A stretch of DNA of 64,000 nt. Source: Bufo bufo. Taxonomy: Eukaryota; Chordata; Amphibia; Anura; Bufonidae. The DNA lies in assembly GCF_905171765.1 (NCBI RefSeq), contig NC_053391.1, positions 112,457,409-112,521,408 on the forward strand. The letters are read 5' to 3'. The translations under genes and the position numbers were made by a program. Position 1 is the stretch's first letter; every line of letters starts with the position of its first letter. Below the pieces are notes generated by a model. That model did not search any database and was not told where the DNA came from. It worked only from the letters and a program-made list of their open reading frames with translations. Shown one piece after another: positions 11,740-23,620 of the stretch.

Positions 11740-11843
11740 AAACATCAGAAATAAGGGTCTGGCTATGACATTACTTAATTCCCTTAGGATACAGGGGTGT
11801 ATGCCATCCGGTCCTGGCGATTTGTCAATTTTAATCTTTTTAA
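11740..11843 (-). pseudogene. CR1/L2-like RT, N-terminal fragment
   Basis: The minus strand reads KIKIDKSPGPDGIHPCILRE, the typical motif just upstream of the RT fingers. It is separated from the rest by the hAT element at 10712-11731, and from its own upstream (12341-12382) by a MITE. Confidence 0.8.
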
Positions 11844-12340
11844 GGCTACTTTCACACTTGCGTTCGGAGCGGATCCGTCTGGTGTCTGCACAGAAGGATC
11901 CGCTCCTATAATGCAAACGATGGTATCCGTTCAGAACGGATCCGTCTGCATTATATTTCAGAAAAAAATCTAAGTCTAAAAGTTAGTCAGACGGATCCGT
12001 CCTGACTTTGCATTGAAAGTCAATGGGGGACGGATCCGTTTAAAATTGCACCATATTGTGTCAACTTCAAACGGATCCGTCCCCATTGACTTACATTGTA
12101 AGTCTGGAAAGATCCGTTTGGCTCCGCACGGCCAGGCGGACATCCGAACGCTGCAAGCTGCGTTCGGGTGTCCGCCTGCTGAGCGGAACAGAGGTGAAAC
12201 GGAGCCATACTGATGCATTCTGAGCCGATCCGCATCCACTCAGAATGCATTGGGGCTGTACGGATCCGTTCGGGGCCGCTTGTGAGAGCCTTCAAACGGA
12301 ACTCACAAGCGGAATGCCGAACGCAAGTGTGAAAGTAGCC
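11844..12340. mobile_element. Snapback MITE (ggctactttcacac family), copy 2
   Basis: Ends GGCTACTTTCACACTTGCG and inverse, flanked by direct taa (11841-11843 and 12341-12343). A 3-bp TWA duplication suggests a PIF/Harbinger-type origin. It interrupts the CR1/L2-like RT about 1.9 kb from copy 1. Confidence 0.8.
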
Positions 12341-12914
12341 TAAGTCGCTGTTGTACTTCTTCCTGGGTCAGACAGGAAACTTTTAACCACCTCAGCCCCC
12401 CTAGCTTAAACCCCCTTAATGACCAGACCACTTTTTACAATTCTGCACTACACTACTTTCACGGTTTATTGCTCGGTCCTACAACTTACCACCCAAATGA
12501 ATTTTACCTCCTTTTCTTCTCACTAATACTGTCGAGCTTTCATTTGGTGGTATTTCATTGCTGCTGTCATTTTTACTTTTTTTGTTATTAATCAAAATTG
12601 ACCGAAATTTTTGCAAAAAAAAATTATTTTTAACTTTCTGTTGTAAAATTTTTCAAACAAAACTACATTTCTATATAAATTTTTCTCAAAATGTATTGTT
12701 CTACATGTCTTCGATAAAAAAAAGCAATAAGTGTATATTTATTGGTTTGCGCAAAAGTTTGCGCAAAGACACCCCAAGGTGTTCCGTGAGAAGCATGGCA
12801 AGTTCCTGGAATATTTTGTTTTTTGGCACAAGTTAGCGGAAAATGATTTTTATTTTTATATTTTTTCTTACAAAGTCTCATATTCCACTAACTTATGACA
12901 AAAAATTAAATTTT

Positions 12915-13580
12915 ACATGAACTCACCATACCTCTCACGGAATACCTTGGGGTGTCTTATTTCCAAAATGGGGTTACTTGTGGGGTATTTATACTGCACT
13001 GGAATTTTAGGGGCCCTAAAGCGTGAGAAGAAGTCTGGAATCCAAATGCGTAAAAAATGCCCTGTTAAATCGTAAAGATACTCTTTGGAATTTGGGCCCC
13101 TTTGCGCACCTAGGCTGCAAAAAAGTGTCACACATGTGGTATCGCCGTACTCAGGAGAAGTAGGGCAATGTGTTTTGGGGTGTCTTTTTACATATACCCA
13201 TGCTGGGTGAGATAAATATCTCTGTAAAAGACAACTTTTCCTATTTTTTTATACAAAGTTGTCATTTTACAGAGATATTTCTCTCACCCAACATGGGTAT
13301 ATGTAAAAATACACCCCAAAACACATTGCCCTACTTCTTCTGAGTACGGCGATACCACATGTGTGACACTTTTTTGCAGCTTAGGTGCGCAAAGGGGCCC
13401 AAATTCCAACGTATACCTTTTAGGAGGGCATTTTTAGGCATTTGGATTCCAGACTTCTTATCACGCTTTAGGGCCCCTAAAATGTCAGGGCAGTATAAAT
13501 ACCCCACAAGTGACCCCATTTTGGAAAGAAGGTACCACAAGGTATTCCGTGAGTGGCATGGCGAGTTCAAAGAATTTTAA
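12915..13580. repeat. Long inverted repeat, first foldback unit
   Basis: Arms mirror about position 13247. Both contain the ccttggggtgtc/ggtattccgtgag block, the ggggcccaaattcc block and the cccatgctgggtgaga/tctcacccaacatggg block near the centre. Arms are ~330 bp and diverged by scattered substitutions. Confidence 0.8.
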
Positions 13581-13679
13581 TTTTTTTTGCACAAGTTAGC
13601 GGAAATTGATATATATATTTTTTTTTTCTCACAAGGTCTCCCTTTCAGCTAACTTGTGACAAAAAGTTCAATCTTTCAT

Positions 13680-14310
13680 GGACTCAATATGCCCCTCAAC
13701 GAATACCTTGGGGTGTCTACTTTCCGAAATGCGGTCATTTGTGGGGTGTGTTTACTGTTCTTGCATTTTGGGCGGGGCTAAATTGTGAGCAACCCTGTAA
13801 AGCCTAAAGGTACTCGTTGGACTTTCGGCCCCTTTACGCACCTAGGCTGCAAAAAAGTGTCACACATGTGGTATCGCCGTACTCAGGAGAAGTAGGGCAA
13901 TGTGTTTTGGGGTGTCTTGTTACATATACCCATGCTGGGTGAGAGAAATATCTCAGTAAATTGACAACTTTGTATATTTTTTTTTTTTAAAGTTGTCATT
14001 TACAGAGATATTTCTCACACACAGTATGGGTATATGTAAAAATACACCCCAAAACACATTGCCCTACTTCTCCTGAGTACGGCGATACCACATGTGTGAC
14101 ACTTTTTTGCAGCCTAGGTGCGCAAAGGGGCCCAAATTCGAATGATAATCTTTACGATTTCACAGGGCATTTTTTACGCATTTGGATTTAAAACTACTTC
14201 TCACGCTTTAGGTCCCCTAAAATGCCAGGGCAGTATAAATACCCCACAAGTGACCCCATTTTGGAAAGAAGACACCCCAAGGTATTCCGTGAGGGGCATG
14301 GCGAGTTCCT
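13680..14310. repeat. Long inverted repeat, second foldback unit
   Basis: Same arm sequences as the unit at 12915-13580, mirrored about 13990, giving a tandem pair of foldbacks. A further partial arm continues to about 14740. Confidence 0.75.
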
Positions 14311-15039
14311 AGAATTTTTTTTTTTGGCACAAGTTAGTGGGAAATGATTTTTATTTTTATTTTTTTATTTTTCTCTTACAAATTCTCATATTGCACTAAC
14401 TTGTGACAAAATTTTTTATTTTACATGAACTCGGCATGCCCCTCACGAAATACCTTGGGGTGTCTTCTTTCCAAAATGGGGTCACATGTGGGGTATTTAT
14501 ACTGCCCTGGCATTTTAGGGGCCCTAAAGCATGAGAAGAATTCTGTAATAGAAATGTCTAAAAAATTTTACGCATTTGGATTCCGTGAGGGGTATGGTGA
14601 GTTCATGTGAGATTTTATTTTTTGTCACAAGTTAGTGGAATATGAGACTTTGTAAGAAAAAACAAAAACCCCCAAAAAAAAAATCTATTTCCGCTAACTT
14701 GTGCCAAAAAAAAAAAAATCTTCTATGAACTCGCCATGCCCCTCAAAAGTGATCTTTTTATACCGCCGCAGCGATTTTACGGTGTTTTTGCAGTGATCAG
14801 AAAAAAATAATTTCTGTCACTGCGGTGGGACGAACTGAACGCAAGTGTGCGCACAAGATCAGGCCTGATCGGGCGAACAATGCGTTTTTTGTAGAGCCTA
14901 TAGAACATGTCCGAATCTTGTCCCCAATTGCGGACAAGAAAAGGTATTTTCTATATAGTTCTGGCAATGTGCGGAAAGCACATTGCCGGTGTCCGTGTTT
15001 TGCGGATCCGCGGTGTCCGTGTTTTGCGGACGTCTGAAT

Positions 15040-15560
15040 GGAGCCTTACAGGGGGGTGATCAATGACAGGGGGGTGATCATGGAGTCTATATGGGGTGAT
15101 CACCCCCTGTAAGGCTCCATTCAGACGTCCGTATGTGTTTTGCGGAACCGCGGATCTGCAAAACACATGCGGACGTCTGAATGGAGCCTTACAGGGGGGT
15201 GATCAATGACAGGGGGGTGATCAGGGAGTCTATTTGGGGTGATCACCCCCCTGTCATTGATCACCCCGCTGTAAGGCTCCATTCAGATGTCTGTATGTGT
15301 TTTGCAGATCCGTGGATCCGCTGATCCGCAAAACACATACGGACATTTGAATGGAGCCTTACAGGGGGGTGATCAATGACAGGGGGGTGATCAGGGAGTC
15401 TACATGGGGTGATCACCCCCCTGTAAGGCTCCATTCAGACGTCCGTTTGTGTTTTGCGGAACCGCGGATCCGTGGATCCGCAAAACATACGGACGTCTGA
15501 ATGGAGCCTTACAGGGGGGTGATCAATGACAGGGGGGTGATCAGGGAGTCTAATATGGGG
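15040..15560. repeat. Tandem repeat of small snapbacks, ~150 bp unit, about 4 copies
   Basis: Each unit holds acaggggggtgatcaatgac and an internal hairpin of gcggatccg-like words flanked by ggctccattcagacg/cgtctgaatggagcc. Confidence 0.8.
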
Positions 15561-15855
15561 TGATCAAGGGTTAATAAGTGACGGGGGGTAGTGTAGTGGT
15601 GTTTGGTGCTACTTACAGAGCTGCCTGTGTCCTCTGGTGGTCAATCCAAACAAAAGGGACCACCAGAGGACCAGGTAGCAGGTATATTAGACGCTGTTAA
15701 CAAAACAGTGTCTAATATACCTTTTTGGGGTTAAAAAAATTGCATCTACAGCCTGCCAGCGAATGATCGCCGCTGGCAGGCTGTAGATGTACTCGTTTAC
15801 CTCCCGATCCTGTGAACGCGCGGTCTCCTGTGTGCGCACGCGTTCGATAGTTGTG

Positions 15856-16190
15856 TCACACAGAGGGGTGCGATATACTTAATAAATAATTAATATACTT
15901 TTATTATGAGTCAAAAACACCTAGATCTATATAGTAATCACCTGGAAGTCAGGGGCCTACGGGCTAGGGGCTTACTAGGGCCATTTTTATATAGGGTAAG
16001 GATCCGGACGGGGTCGCTCTTATCAGGGCGGGTGGTCTGTGGTTAGGCTATCAGGGCCAGAATAGCACCCCCCTGTAGGGCAATATCAGGGACAGTTCTT
16101 TGCCCACCCTGTCCTTCAATACCACATCATCAGCTAGCTCAGGGATAGATGTTTTTTGCTTTCCCTCCGAGATTCATGGATGTGCACTGG
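15856..16190. other. Anonymous DNA between repeats
   Basis: No ORF, RNA gene or clear repeat seen. Confidence 0.4.
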
Positions 16191-16191
16191 A

Positions 16192-16812
16192 ACCCCCCGG
16201 ATTGTGGTAGGACATATGGTTTCTCATTTGGTGCCGCCGAACACCTGATTTAGTGCCGCCGAGCACTTGTTATTGCCTACCACATCTATGCTTTTTGGTT
16301 AACTTTAATAATTTAATTTATTTTCATTTTGAGGGATATCTTTTCCATTCACACGTCCGCAAAATGGGTCTGCATCCTTTCCACAATTTTACGGACATCC
16401 GCAAAACACGGACACTGGCAATGTGCATTCCGCAATTTGCGCACCGCACATTGCTGGCGCTATAATAGAGAATGGCTAATCTTGTCTGCAATTTTTTGCG
16501 GAAACGGAAGCACGGATGCGGAAGTGCGGATCCGCAAATGCGGATCCGAAAATGCGATTGGGGACAGCACATTTCGGCCCTATTGAAAATGAATGGGTCT
16601 GCACCCATTCCGTAAAATTGTGGAATGGATGCAGACCCATTTTGCGGACGTGTGAATGGAAAAGATATCCCTCAAAATGAAAATAAATTTAATTATTAAA
16701 GTTAACCAAAAACATAGATGTGGTAGGCAATAACAAGTGCTCGGCGGCACTAAATCAGGTGCTCGGCGGCACCAAATGAGAAACCATATGTCTTACCACA
16801 ATCCGGGGGGGA
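16192..16812. repeat. Long inverted repeat enclosing a MITE
   Basis: Left arm 16192-16375 starts ccccccggattgtggtagg. The right arm (about 16630-16812) ends cttaccacaatccgggggg and mirrors it, including the gtgccgccgaacacctgatt region. The middle (about 16339-16660) is itself a snapback with ends tccattcacacgtccgcaa and inverse. Confidence 0.8.
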
Positions 16813-17289
16813 TCCGCAAAATACTTACGGACGTGTGAATGGACCCTCATAGTAACATTATTAAAGGTTACGCTTTATCTTTATGTATATTCTAATGGAT
16901 TGCCTTCCTTGTACAATGCTAGAATATACTTTCTATGTTAGAAAGTATATTATAGTGCATTTGTATTGTGCGGCAGTTGTGTGCGGTTCTGCTGCGATAC
17001 TGCAGGTATATAGAGGGACAAGCGTTATTGGAACAAATAATTTCTACTGGTGTAATATATCAGTCGTCTCCCAAAAAAACTGATTGAAGCGGGGTGTTAT
17101 ATACCAATATACTTTCTTTATAGTGCATTTGGGTACTGTATAGTGCATTTGTGCATGCGCGTACGCAAAAATTATATTGCCGATATTTCGCGTTGAAAAA
17201 AATAATGAATGTAGATCGCAAATTCAAATAATACATCTGGTATGTCACTGTCCATTTTGTGGGACTATTTGTGCACTTCTAGTAATTAT
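16813..17289. other. AT-rich DNA with MITE scraps
   Basis: A MITE end (acggacgtgtgaatgga, about 16828-16844) and a small hairpin around agaatatactttcta (16921-16951). The phrase tatagtgcatttg recurs at 16951, 17120 and 17138. No gene. Confidence 0.4.
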
Positions 17290-17431
17290 TTTTGGCTGCA
17301 AATATGAGCTGAAGGTTTTTCAGGTTCGCCTGCCATTAAAATGAATGAGACCTGCCGCAAACTTGCGGTTCGCGAACATTTAATTGCGATCGTGTTCGCG
17401 AACCGTCCCGGCAGATGTTCGTCCATCACTA
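17290..17431. repeat. hAT-type MITE end fragment
   Basis: Ends gttcgtccatcacta at 17431, the inverse of a TAGTGATGGACGAAC terminus. It is preceded by gttcgcgaac-type words (about 17370-17405). The other terminus is missing. Confidence 0.5.
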
Positions 17432-17445
17432 ACCAACATAATATG

Positions 17446-17690
17446 CTATATATGTGTCATCCACAGATCCCCCCCATAACAGTGTCATCCACAGATCCCA
17501 CCATAACAGTGTCATCCCCAGATATCCTTATAGCAGTGTATCATCCACAGATCCCCCATAATAGTGTGTCATCCACAGATCACCCATTACAGTGTCATCC
17601 ACAGATCCCCTGTAAGTGTCATCCACAGATCCCCCATAACAGTGTAACAGTGTAATCTACAGCCCCCCCCCCCCCCCATATCAGTCTGTC
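17446..17690. repeat. Minisatellite, ~25-30 bp unit
   Basis: Repeats of gtgtcatccacagatccccc(cataaca). A second array of the same unit is at 32833-33102. Confidence 0.85.
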
Positions 17691-19827
17691 AGGGGTCAAT
17701 TCTCTGATACAAAACTGTGGCATTTACATTGATAAAGTTGTTAGACAATTCGTACTCTTCCTCCCCTCGCATATAATGGATTTCCTTGAAAAAAATTATG
17801 CATTGAATGTTGATCCTGACTGTTTGCTTGCATCTATCGACATAGAGTCTTTCTATAGTTCCATTCCCCATGATAAAGGGCTACCTGCAGTGGCGTACTT
17901 CCTACGAACAAGAAGCACACAATACAAGACACACAATGCATTTCTTTTTAGCCTTCTGGAGTTCACACTTGCTCATAACTTTTTTCTCTTCCACCCACGT
18001 TTCTACCACCAGCATAGCGTGACACCTATGGGGAGCCCCTGTGCCCCCACATATGAAATTATTTCCCTGAGCTGGTGGAAGGACAACATAGTTTTCCTGG
18101 ATCGTCAGTAATGGTGGAAAGACAAAATACTGTTTTGGACACGATATATCGACGACATCTTTGTCATCTGGGATGGTAGGGTTGATGACTTTTTGAACTT
18201 TATAGATGCACTCAATATCAATCAGATTGGACTCAAATTCACTCATGAGATACAGAAGGAAAGTATTACATTTCTTGATGTGAGGGTATTGAAGCAGGAT
18301 GACAGGCTCATTACGACCATGTTTAGAAAACCAACGGCGACAAACTCATTCCTTCATTGGGATAGTCAACATCCCTTGCCCTTTAAAAGACGTATACCAA
18401 GGGGGCAGTATCTGGGGGTACTCAGAAACTGTTCTAAACCCGAGTCATATCATAGGTAGGCCAGATCACTATATGGTAGATTCCGTGACAGGGGCTACCC
18501 ACAGAATATTATTAAGGATGCCTTTAAACAGGCATTGCAGCAGGACCAAGCTACCCTTCTGACACCACAGGGTTCCTCACCCGAGAGGAAAGCCCAGATC
18601 CAACTCATTTCCACCTTTGATGTGGCCAACCCTGAGGTGAGGAAGATACTGGGAAGATACTTATCCATGGACCCGGATCTATCCAATGTGGTCCTTCCTA
18701 CCCCAAGTGTAACCTATCACAGGGGGAGGAGCTTGAAGGATCGGTTGGTCCATAGCCATTATATTGCCCCATCAGGTCCTGGAACCTGGCTTGAACGCTG
18801 TCCTCTGGGCATGTTCCTGTGTGGAAAGCCTGTGAATTTGTCTCAATCTCCAAAACGGTTACCTGTTCTGCGAAAAATCGGGTCTTCTCAATTGGGGACT
18901 TTGCTAATTGCAAGACTAAAGGCGCAGTATACATCTGCCAGTGTCCTTGTCCAAAGGACTTTATCGGCAAAACGATCAGAGAGGTGGGGAGGAGAATCTG
19001 TGAACATATAAACTATGTCCACAAAAAGAATGTAACCCCTATGGCTAGCCATGTCCCTGATGTCCATTCTGGAGACCCAAAAGTCCTGAAATTGTCAGTG
19101 CTGGATGTGATTTCTCCATCGCCTAGAGGATGGGATTGGGACAGGAAAATCTTACAAAAAGAAACCGAATGAATCTTCAGATTTCGGTCTTAATCCCCCG
19201 TTGGACTGAATGAAAGGCTCACTTTTGGATACTTTATTTGAACTAGCTGGAGTTGACTGGAGTGTTTTTCCTTTTCCATGCTAAGCCTGTCCAAGTGATA
19301 GATTAACTTTTAGCCTTAACTGAGCCTGTGACGCGTGACGCGTCCAAACTGTATTTAATATAGTGACACTGTAGAATTTATATATTTTTTCAGTGCACCT
19401 TGTATATTAACCCTCTGTATCATATAGGGTTAATAAGTGCTTATTTACCAGTCATTTCATGTGATTTATCCGTTCTGAAGGGTATTGTGCCTTGATGCCT
19501 TTTGGGTACGGTCGTAGGCTACTTTTATATCCGGGATCCTCTGTATATGGACCATTTTTCACATCATGTTTCCCTTTATCTAGATTTCTATTCTACCCAA
19601 CATCAGCTTCTGATGTCAATAAGAAGGGGTCCACCCGTCCTCTTTTGTCAGCATGACTATGTCCCCTTCAGCACACTAAGGCACTTTATCTTGTCTGTTT
19701 GGACCTTCTTTGATCCCTACAGCGCCTACTATCTATAAGGAACACACTTGGCTGTATTGTGCTCCCCGAGGAGGAGGTAGGCGGTCCCTAATACACGTCG
19801 GCCGGATAAGTTCCAATATGCGTTCCA
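17691..19827 (+). mobile_element. Penelope-like retroelement, ORF plus 3' region
   Basis: Contains the degraded RT/GIY-YIG coding region (17695-19215) and ~600 bp of 3' non-coding DNA. It is cut by the Gypsy LTR beginning at 19828. Similar non-coding DNA at 30363-31187 could be its continuation on the far side (inference). Confidence 0.75.
17695..19215 (+). pseudogene. Penelope-like RT with C-terminal GIY-YIG endonuclease, broken
   Basis: Reverse transcriptase remnants include CLLASIDIESFYSSIPHDKG (first catalytic Asp region), HSVTPMGSPCAPTYE and RYIDDIFVIWDG (YIDD catalytic box, about 18150), then ITFLDVRVLKQDD. A C-terminal GIY-YIG nuclease is seen as AVYICQCPCPKDFIGKTIRE with R..C.H downstream (about 18925-19010). 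This domain order identifies the Penelope group, probably a Neptune/Poseidon-like vertebrate branch (inference). Breaks: an in-frame TAA at 18109-18111 beside a short local duplication (WWKD twice), frameshifts near 18440 and 18840, and a TGA at 19171-19173 where relatives read through. Not functional. Confidence 0.85.
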
Positions 19828-20163
19828 CGTGTCACGGGTAAAGTCACGGGAATCAAGATAGAGCAGAGGTGCACCCCCTGAGCTGCCACCCGGTCCCCTG
19901 TCCCTGCCTACTTGCACCACCTGCCCTAGGTGACGGAGTGCAACTGGGCGACAGTCCCTAACCTACTAAGTGCAAGCAGAGAGAAAGAGACAGCAGGGAA
20001 GAGGACAGCCACTGAGAAGTTACAATAAGCGCACAAGAGGTAGAACAAAAATGGAAGGCGAGGCGGGTCAACTAGCCGAGGTCAGTCCAGGAGGTCATGT
20101 CAGAACAAGGGAAGAGGCAAAGACAAATCCATAAACAAGCCGAGGTCAAAATCCAAGAGGTAG
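19828..20163 (-). repeat. Gypsy 3' LTR, distal part
   Basis: Begins tgtcacgggtaaag on the + strand. It resembles the left part of the solo LTR at 36458 (caggggac, ggcaatccctaac, gccgaggtca-type repeats). The retrovirus is inserted at 20164-20167. Confidence 0.65.
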
Positions 20164-20167
20164 CGTC

Positions 20168-20566
20168 TGTCGTCGCAATTCATGCGACTCCTTCTTCTTT
20201 GTGTGGTGCCAAATCAATTAGAAGAATAAGTATGTGTACAGCATACTGCTTTATAATGAGACCAGACACTAGGTGGTTTCATGAAAGCATCTTCTCATCC
20301 TCCTTTAGCCATGGTGGAAGAGGGGCGAGAGCGCGTTTTATTTACAGTACATTCACTTAAATAGCAGACATGACATCACAAAAGGGGTGTTCCTTAAGAA
20401 GAGGCTATTGGCTCCTTAACCTGATAGGAGTGGTTTCAGAATCCCCTCTTCCCCCTCCCTTATTGACCTTCTCATACATATGGTTTGCAGCCATCTAGTG
20501 GACAGAAATGTGTACTACAGAATATTCTCATTATATATTCATAAAATCATAAATCCTTCTCTCACA
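20168..20566 (-). repeat. ERV 3' LTR
   Basis: On the minus strand, starts TGTGAGAGAAGG and ends GCGACGACA. It contains a TATA-like ctatttaagtg and an AATAAA signal (complement at about 20337-20342). By eye it does not differ from the 5' LTR. Confidence 0.9.
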
Positions 20567-20585
20567 AATCCCTCCTTTTGCGGGA
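20567..20585 (-). promoter_or_regulatory. Polypurine tract of the ERV
   Basis: The minus strand reads caaaaggagggatt directly before the LTR start TGTGAG, the expected plus-strand primer position. Confidence 0.7.
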
Positions 20586-20949
20586 AATAGACCAGAGGTG
20601 AACAGGCAAAAGTGAGGTACTCTCCCAACGCCCTAAACAGCGAAGAGCTGGACTTTCCTTATTGCTTCACCAGGTCCCCTCAACTCCCTTTCGGGTTTGC
20701 CTTCACCTTGTCCTATTTACACCGCAACCATCAACAAGGTTTTATTTATTTAAGGATGGAATAATCTTTGTCTTTGACAGGGGCACAGCACATATACATA
20801 GTGTGGGCATGGATGTATTATACATTTTCAAAAACAATTTTCCTAAAATGTAGAACTATATGACAGCCCATTAAAACCAAATTCTAATAACATTGTAGTC
20901 ACTGAACCAGTTCCCAAAACATTATTCTGGCCATGATATTAATTTCAGA

Positions 20950-22240
20950 ATTTTTCCCATCAGTTCATTTGATAAAGTTCATCAGTTTCTTCAGATCCTT
21001 GGTGATCCTTCCATCAGGTTCTTCAGATCCTTGGTGATCCTTCCATCAGGGGCAGTGTTGTCCGGAATGTAGATGCAGCAGTTCCTGTAGACCCCTCCTT
21101 TTTCTGCTGTCAAGGACCAGTCGGTTCTGTAGAGTCATCACTCGAAAAGAGCTCAGTTGTTCCACCATTCTCTGCACAGCATCACAGATATAATTCACAA
21201 ATCTCTGTTGATGACAATAGATATGTTAATCCAATCAAAAAAATTATTATTATTATTTTTACTAATCATGGGAGTTAATGACTCAAATCCTGCAACTATC
21301 TGACTTTTTGCTTTAAATTAATCAGAAACTCTACTACAGACTCCTATGGCATCCATGTATCCATGTATAAACGTGAGTCAAAAGATGTAGGCAGTGACCT
21401 CCTTAGTCGTGACCGGACATTGTTTTCTGATTTGATCCCACTCAGGAGGTGAGAATAGAACAAATGGCATCAGTACCCGATCAGGACTTGATCAGGGTAC
21501 ATTGACCACTTCATTCCACCTGCATCCTGGGTTGGAGTTTCAAATCTCCATACAATCACCAGATATCTGCGTTTTGATAATTTTGGTTGATAAACCAACT
21601 GTCAGAGTAAACGTTAGAGTCACTACTTGTCATCTTCAGCTGAATTATGTAAGAACAATATCCTGGAGGGAAAACACCAAAGGGCTTTCCTGTATAAATC
21701 CTGTCTCTAAGGTCAGTTTGTCATTATATTTTAAATTTGGCCAAATATTTAAGGTCAATTATAGGTAAGGATGTAGGAGCCACAGAAGCAACTGAACTTT
21801 GAGATTTCTCCCTTACCAACATTCTAAATTTGCCTAGGGGATCTTGGTCACTTACACATGCTCCTAACACATATATCCCCAAATCCTGTTGTATAGGATT
21901 TCTAATGGACAGGAACAGAGGATTACATTCATCATGTTTACAACTGTTTGGTGGAGTTCCCTTCAGGATAGTCATTCTATGGGACAAACCTTCACCTTTA
22001 CTGACTCTAGAGGTAGTTTCCACTGGTATATATTCCTAACACTTTAGACTAGTACTCCATTCGGTTAATTTCCAATATCCACAGTTGGTATGGTCATATT
22101 TAAATACAATTACCATAGACTGGGTCAGTTCCAGTCACACAGATGTACTTATCAGACCAAAACCAAGTGTCCTATCTGTCATCTGTCTTACAGTCCACTA
22201 TACTGCAAAAGTCAACTTAGTTGTTCCTGACTCATCTTGA
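20950..22240 (-). pseudogene. ERV env remnant
   Basis: Located downstream of the pol remnant and upstream of the 3' LTR on the minus strand, the position of env. Short open pieces (for example 22023-21724) contain surface-glycoprotein-like spacing of Cys residues but many stops and frameshifts. No furin site, fusion peptide or transmembrane segment could be defined. Assignment rests mainly on position. Confidence 0.45.
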
Positions 22241-23620
22241 TAATATATCACCGTTGGAATTTGATTTGACTGTGATTTTCCCTTTGTACAATATGGAACA
22301 AACAATAAGGCATGAAACAACATTATGGCTCTTATAGTCCTGACACTTGATTGCAATACGATCAGTTTCTCCTTGCAATTCGACAGCAGTGGCGGCGGTT
22401 ATCAGGACTTGATGTAGGTCTTCAAACCGTAGCTCTAGGACTTTCCACCCGTCTCTTGTTTCATCACTATCCAATCTCCTGATTGTGAAGAATGAATCGC
22501 TTCTATACAGTCTGGATTCTAGGAAACAACTAAAACTTGGAAATACACATTAGACAATAAATTGTGCAACAGACAACATAATTTGGAAAACTACTATGCT
22601 GCATCTGGAACTATTGGGGAAATAGACACCTAATCCAGGAGCATTCCCAAAGAGTACTTCATAAGGACTTAGGCCTATCTTCCGGTTAGATGTATATCGG
22701 AGGAAGAAAAACCCCAGGGATAGGTACTCTCACCTCAGTCAGTATCTTTTAGCTGTAGCCTTCGCTACAGGCCAAATCTCCGAATATCCTGGAAAGAGAT
22801 CAATATAGACACAGACATATTCACACTGTTCCACCTTTGTTCTGAATGTAGTCAATCCGCAGTCTCTGAAATGGGTAAGATGACCTTGGCATATGCCTTC
22901 CTGGAACTCCCATAGTTCTCCTATCATTATTACAGCATTCACCTAGTGGCAGCATTGTTGAACCCAGGAGTCATCCACCACAGAACCCAATCACACCTTC
23001 TCTCTCTGGATTTGCCCATGTTCTAAATCCATACTCTTTAGGTGGAGTGCCCTCTGAAGGAAGAGTTTATTACCAACTCTCCAGAGTCCTATTATCACTT
23101 CTACCTTTATCCTTTGATGTTTCCTTTCAGCCTCTGTAACCTGTATCTGAAAAAGGCAAACTTTTTGGAAATCCACTGGCCTTAAACCATCCTATATCAC
23201 ACAGATTTCCACTTAGCGTAGACTTCAGGTAATAATGTAGCCTCTACCTTCTCAGGCAGCATCAGGGCATCAAACATCTTTCATACACTCAGCATTCATT
23301 ATTGATGGGCTTAGCCATGGATCATACAAAATCTCTGCTTCACTAGATTAGACCATAATAATGAGTGATACCGAAGGCATACCTGGATGTTAGCAGTCTT
23401 ACCCTCAGCCATCTTACCAACCTCAGCGAGTGTCTTCAGCTCTGTCTCCTGCACTACCATTGCTGGACGGAGTGGTTCTTTCTCGACAACATCAGATTAA
23501 GTAGGAACAGCATATCCTGTCCGAGGTGATCAATCTTCCAGGAACCTGAAATGATCTACCAGAAACTCAAAAATGTGGTTATTAATTGGATGGAGACATT
23601 AAATTTCAATTTTTATATTT
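22241..23620 (-). pseudogene. ERV pol remnant (RNase H end and integrase)
   Basis: On the minus strand, KMAEGKTANIQ (about 23420) resembles the RNase H KTANIY motif of gamma-type retroviruses. Next comes an integrase core piece with a VDLF/IDLF-type block (22942-22739), a GLSPYEVLFGNAPG block (about 22660) and an integrase C-terminal QVLITAATAVELQG block (about 22380). Stops and frameshifts separate the blocks. RT and protease are not recognisable upstream. The gene cannot produce a polymerase. Confidence 0.7.

Larger units (their letters stand above)
8618..12382 (-). mobile_element. CR1/L2-like non-LTR retrotransposon interrupted by three DNA elements
   Basis: Minus-strand remains of reverse transcriptase run from about 12382 down to 8884. 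The 3' tail toward 8618 ends in a gtaacatagtaacatagtac repeat, as expected for a 3' terminus of this group. Insertions at 9449-9946, 10712-11731 and 11844-12340 split it; removing them restores a collinear RT order. The 5' part, including the endonuclease, is missing; the copy is cut at the TTAA element beginning at 12383. Confidence 0.85.
12383..15855. mobile_element. Large TTAA-type foldback element, right end missing
   Basis: Begins TTAACCACCTCAGCCCCC at 12383. The interior has two tandem large inverted repeats (12915-13580, 13680-14310), a MITE-like insert (about 14870-15040) and a four-copy repeat (15040-15560). A terminal GC-rich part has a hairpin (gcctgccagcg / cgctggcaggc, 15752-15782). 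No complementary right terminus was found before the sequence changes character near 15856. TTAA suggests piggyBac or Kolobok/T2; no transposase is present. Confidence 0.6.
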
